A stretch of DNA of 64,000 nt from Tabrizicola sp. Its GTDB lineage: Bacteria > Pseudomonadota > Alphaproteobacteria > Rhodobacterales > Rhodobacteraceae. A program made the position numbers and the translations under genes. The notes beneath the pieces were generated by a model. That model did no database searches, was not told the DNA's origin, and saw only the letters and a list, made by a program, of their open reading frames with translations. Numbering within the stretch: the stretch's first letter is position 1; every line of letters begins with the position of its first letter. Below are positions 61,909 to 64,000 of this stretch, piece after piece. The stretch is taken from assembly GCF_030694085.1 (NCBI RefSeq), contig NZ_JAUXZE010000056.1:1-64000 (forward strand). The letters are read 5' to 3'.

Positions 61909-64000
61909 ATGGCCTCGCTGAACGACATCCGCTCCACATATCTCGACTTCTTCCGTCGCAACGATCACCGGGTCGTCGACAGCTCGCCCCTGGTGCCGCG
62001 GAACGATCCGACGCTGATGTTCACCAACTCGGGCATGGTCCAGTTCAAGAACCTGTTCACCGGGGTCGAGACGCGGGACTACAAGCGCGCGACGACGGCG
62101 CAGAAATGCGTGCGGGCCGGGGGCAAGCACAACGATCTCGACAATGTGGGCTACACAGCGCGGCATCATACCTTCTTCGAAATGCTGGGGAATTTCAGCT
62201 TCGGCGACTATTTCAAGGACCAGGCCATCGCCTTCGCCTGGGAGCTCTTGACCAAGGACTTCGGTCTGGCCAAGGACAAGCTTCTCGTCACGATCTACCA
62301 TACCGACGATGAGGCCGCGACGATCTGGAAGAAGGTCTCGGGCCTGACCGACGACCGGATCATCCGCATCGCCTCGGACGACAACTTCTGGCGGATGGGT
62401 CCCACCGGCCCCTGCGGCCCCTGCACGGAAATCTTCTACGACCACGGTGACCACATCTGGGGCGGCCCGCCGGGCAGCGCACAGGAAGACGGCGACCGCT
62501 TCATCGAGATCTGGAACAACGTCTTCATGCAGAACGAGCAGTTCGCCGACGGGCGACTGATCCCGCTGGAGATGCAGTCGATCGACACCGGCATGGGGCT
62601 GGAACGGATCGGGGCGCTTCTGCAGGGCAAGCACGACAACTACGACACCGACCTGATGCGCAGCCTGATCGAGGCCAGCGCGAACGTCACCTCGCAAGAC
62701 CCTGATGGACCAGGAAAAATCCATCACCGCGTCATCGCCGATCACTTGCGATCCACCTCCTTCCTGATTGCCGACGGGGTGATGCCGTCGAACGAGGGGC
62801 GCGGCTATGTCCTCCGCCGGATCATGCGCCGCGCGATGCGTCACGCCCACATGCTTGGCGCGCAGGATCCGGTGATGCACCGTCTGGTGCCTGCGCTGGT
62901 CCGGCAGATGGGTGGGGCCTATCCCGAACTCAGCCGCGCCCAGTCGATGATCGAAGAGACGCTGCGCAGCGAAGAAACCAAATTTAAACAGACGCTTGAC
63001 CGTGGTCTGCGGCTTCTGGACGACGAACTGTCCGGCCTCGCCGAAGGCGCGGCGTTGCCCGGCGCGGCGGCTTTCAAGCTGTACGACACCTACGGCTTTC
63101 CGCTTGACCTCACCCAAGATGCACTGCGGGAGAAGGGGCGTGAGGTGGACGTGCAGGGCTTCGATGCCGCGATGGCCGAGCAGAAGGCCAAGGCCCGCGC
63201 CGCATGGTCGGGCACGGGTGCCGCAGGCGACGCGAAGATCTGGTTCGAGATCGCCGAAGACCATGGCGTGACCGAATTCCTTGGCTACGACACCGAAACC
63301 GCCGAGGGCGTGATCACCGCGCTGTTGCGTGACGGTGCGCCCGTGGGGCAGGCCGCTGCGGGCGAAACGGTGCAGATCGTCGTCAACCAGACCCCGTTCT
63401 ACGCCGAATCCGGTGGCCAGGTTGGGGATTCCGGCCTGATCCGCACCCAGACCGGCACCGCCGAAGTGACGGACGTGAAGAAGGCCGCCGGGGTCTTCAT
63501 CCATATTGGCCGCGTCACGAAAGGCACTGTTATCAAAGGACAACCTGCCAAGCTGGAGGTGTCCCACACCCGCCGTTCGGCGATCCGCGCGAACCACTCT
63601 GCCACGCACCTTCTGCACGAGGCGTTGCGGCGCACCCTTGGCGACCATGTCGCTCAGCGCGGCAGCTTGAACGCCGCCGACCGGCTGCGTTTCGACTTCA
63701 GCCATTCCACCGCCATCGCGGCCCCGGATCTGGCCACCATCGAAGCCGAGGTCAACACCTACATCCGCCAGAATTCACCCGTGGAAACCCGGATCATGAC
63801 CCCCGACGACGCCCGCGCCATCGGTGCCCAGGCGCTGTTTGGCGAAAAGTACGGCGAGGAGGTTCGCGTCGTCTCGATGGGCACCCTCGAAGGCTCGGGC
63901 AAGGGGAGCGATGGCAAGACCTATTCCCTGGAACTTTGCGGCGGCACCCATGTCCAGCGGACCGGCGATATCGGCGCGATGGTCCTCCTCTCTGAAAGCG
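61909..64000 (+). CDS. alaS: Alanine-tRNA ligase (3' end beyond the window)
   Basis: Partial: 697 codons of about 885, open at the right edge and absent from the ORF track for that reason. The aminoacylation domain starts [47 protein letters not shown], with [18 protein letters not shown] and [11 protein letters not shown]. The editing domain has zinc ligands in [15 protein letters not shown] and in [17 protein letters not shown]. It charges tRNA-Ala and edits mischarged Ser/Gly. The 617-residue antisense ORF across it is a shadow. Confidence 0.98.
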   Translation, partial: MASLNDIRSTYLDFFRRNDHRVVDSSPLVPRNDPTLMFTNSGMVQFKNLFTGVETRDYKRATTAQKCVRAGGKHNDLDNVGYTARHHTFFEMLGNFSFGDYFKDQAIAFAWELLTKDFGLAKDKLLVTIYHTDDEAATIWKKVSGLTDDRIIRIASDDNFWRMGPTGPCGPCTEIFYDHGDHIWGGPPGSAQEDGDRFIEIWNNVFMQNEQFADGRLIPLEMQSIDTGMGLERIGALLQGKHDNYDTDLMRSLIEASANVTSQDPDGPGKIHHRVIADHLRSTSFLIADGVMPSNEGRGYVLRRIMRRAMRHAHMLGAQDPVMHRLVPALVRQMGGAYPELSRAQSMIEETLRSEETKFKQTLDRGLRLLDDELSGLAEGAALPGAAAFKLYDTYGFPLDLTQDALREKGREVDVQGFDAAMAEQKAKARAAWSGTGAAGDAKIWFEIAEDHGVTEFLGYDTETAEGVITALLRDGAPVGQAAAGETVQIVVNQTPFYAESGGQVGDSGLIRTQTGTAEVTDVKKAAGVFIHIGRVTKGTVIKGQPAKLEVSHTRRSAIRANHSATHLLHEALRRTLGDHVAQRGSLNAADRLRFDFSHSTAIAAPDLATIEAEVNTYIRQNSPVETRIMTPDDARAIGAQALFGEKYGEEVRVVSMGTLEGSGKGSDGKTYSLELCGGTHVQRTGDIGAMVLLSES

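Noticed and set aside
61852-63705. 617-residue minus-strand ORF opposite alaS
   Set aside because: Antisense shadow of a clearly conserved alanyl-tRNA synthetase; long antisense ORFs are common at this GC content.

Overview
The window reads as chromosomal DNA of an alphaproteobacterium in the order Rhodobacterales (Rhodobacter/Paracoccus-like family). The evidence is high GC content, the gene order nifR3/dusB-ntrB-ntrC-ntrY-ntrX-trkA-trkH-hfq-hflX, an NtrC without the sigma54-contacting GAFTGA loop, a fused ispDF, the lineage-restricted DUF6477/DUF6456 pair, and a GAAC-N7-GAAC SOS box before recA. No genus can be fixed from the sequence alone. Most of the window is core genome. Mobile or decayed DNA is confined to the left edge and to one short stretch near 47.6-48.2 kb.

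Region by region. 1-2.3 kb: a complete IS3-family element (IS407-like) starts at base 1 and has cut the 5' end off a gene encoding a HEPN-type RxxxxH protein; a tRNA-Gln follows. 2.4-9.4 kb: a flavoprotein, then a minus-strand capsule-export/KDO cluster (kpsT-kpsE-kdsA), an NhaA-like antiporter and a 0.7-kb stretch with no convincing gene. 9.4-14.1 kb: a uracil-DNA glycosylase-family protein, an SseB-like protein, the rplM-rpsI ribosomal operon, a DUF1127 gene divergent from a MocR-type regulator, and an orphan small protein. 14.3-17.1 kb: a three-gene PotBCA-type ABC importer without a binding-protein gene. 17.2-27 kb: assorted minus-strand genes (SH3 protein, TetR regulator, PPK2, alpha/beta hydrolase, MetA, P-loop protein, FadL-type porin, DMT exporter, zinc dehydrogenase), a nitroreductase, a small periplasmic protein and a monooxygenase. 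27-36.5 kb: guaA, an MttB-like methyltransferase, DUF6477 and DUF6456 genes, a LysE exporter, lipA, a barrel protein, a dihaem cytochrome c, a 58-residue membrane protein missed by the ORF track, and hpt.

36.6-40.2 kb: a COQ10/RatA-like START protein, a secreted esterase, and the overlapping minus-strand set ispDF-pgpA-cinA. 40.4-52.8 kb: the nitrogen-regulatory and potassium block dusB-ntrB-ntrC-ntrY-ntrX, a decayed DUF559 nuclease gene, trkA-trkH, hfq and hflX. hflX has no ATG, GTG or TTG start and seems to begin at a CTG inside the hfq stop. 53-60 kb: two tiny membrane ORFs, a GNAT acetyltransferase overlapping a penicillin-acylase-family hydrolase, an HIBADH-family dehydrogenase, a peptidoglycan-binding/papain-fold-like protein, a SYLF lipoprotein and a sulfotransferase-like protein. 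60.1-64 kb: recA with its SOS box, a MOSC-domain gene translationally overlapping it, and alaS running off the right edge.

I did not find a convincing new multi-gene system. The observations most worth following are the IS-truncated HEPN gene, the CTG start of hflX, the acetyl-type specificity residue in MetA, the altered NhaA active site, the dispersed repeat families and the overlooked small membrane proteins.
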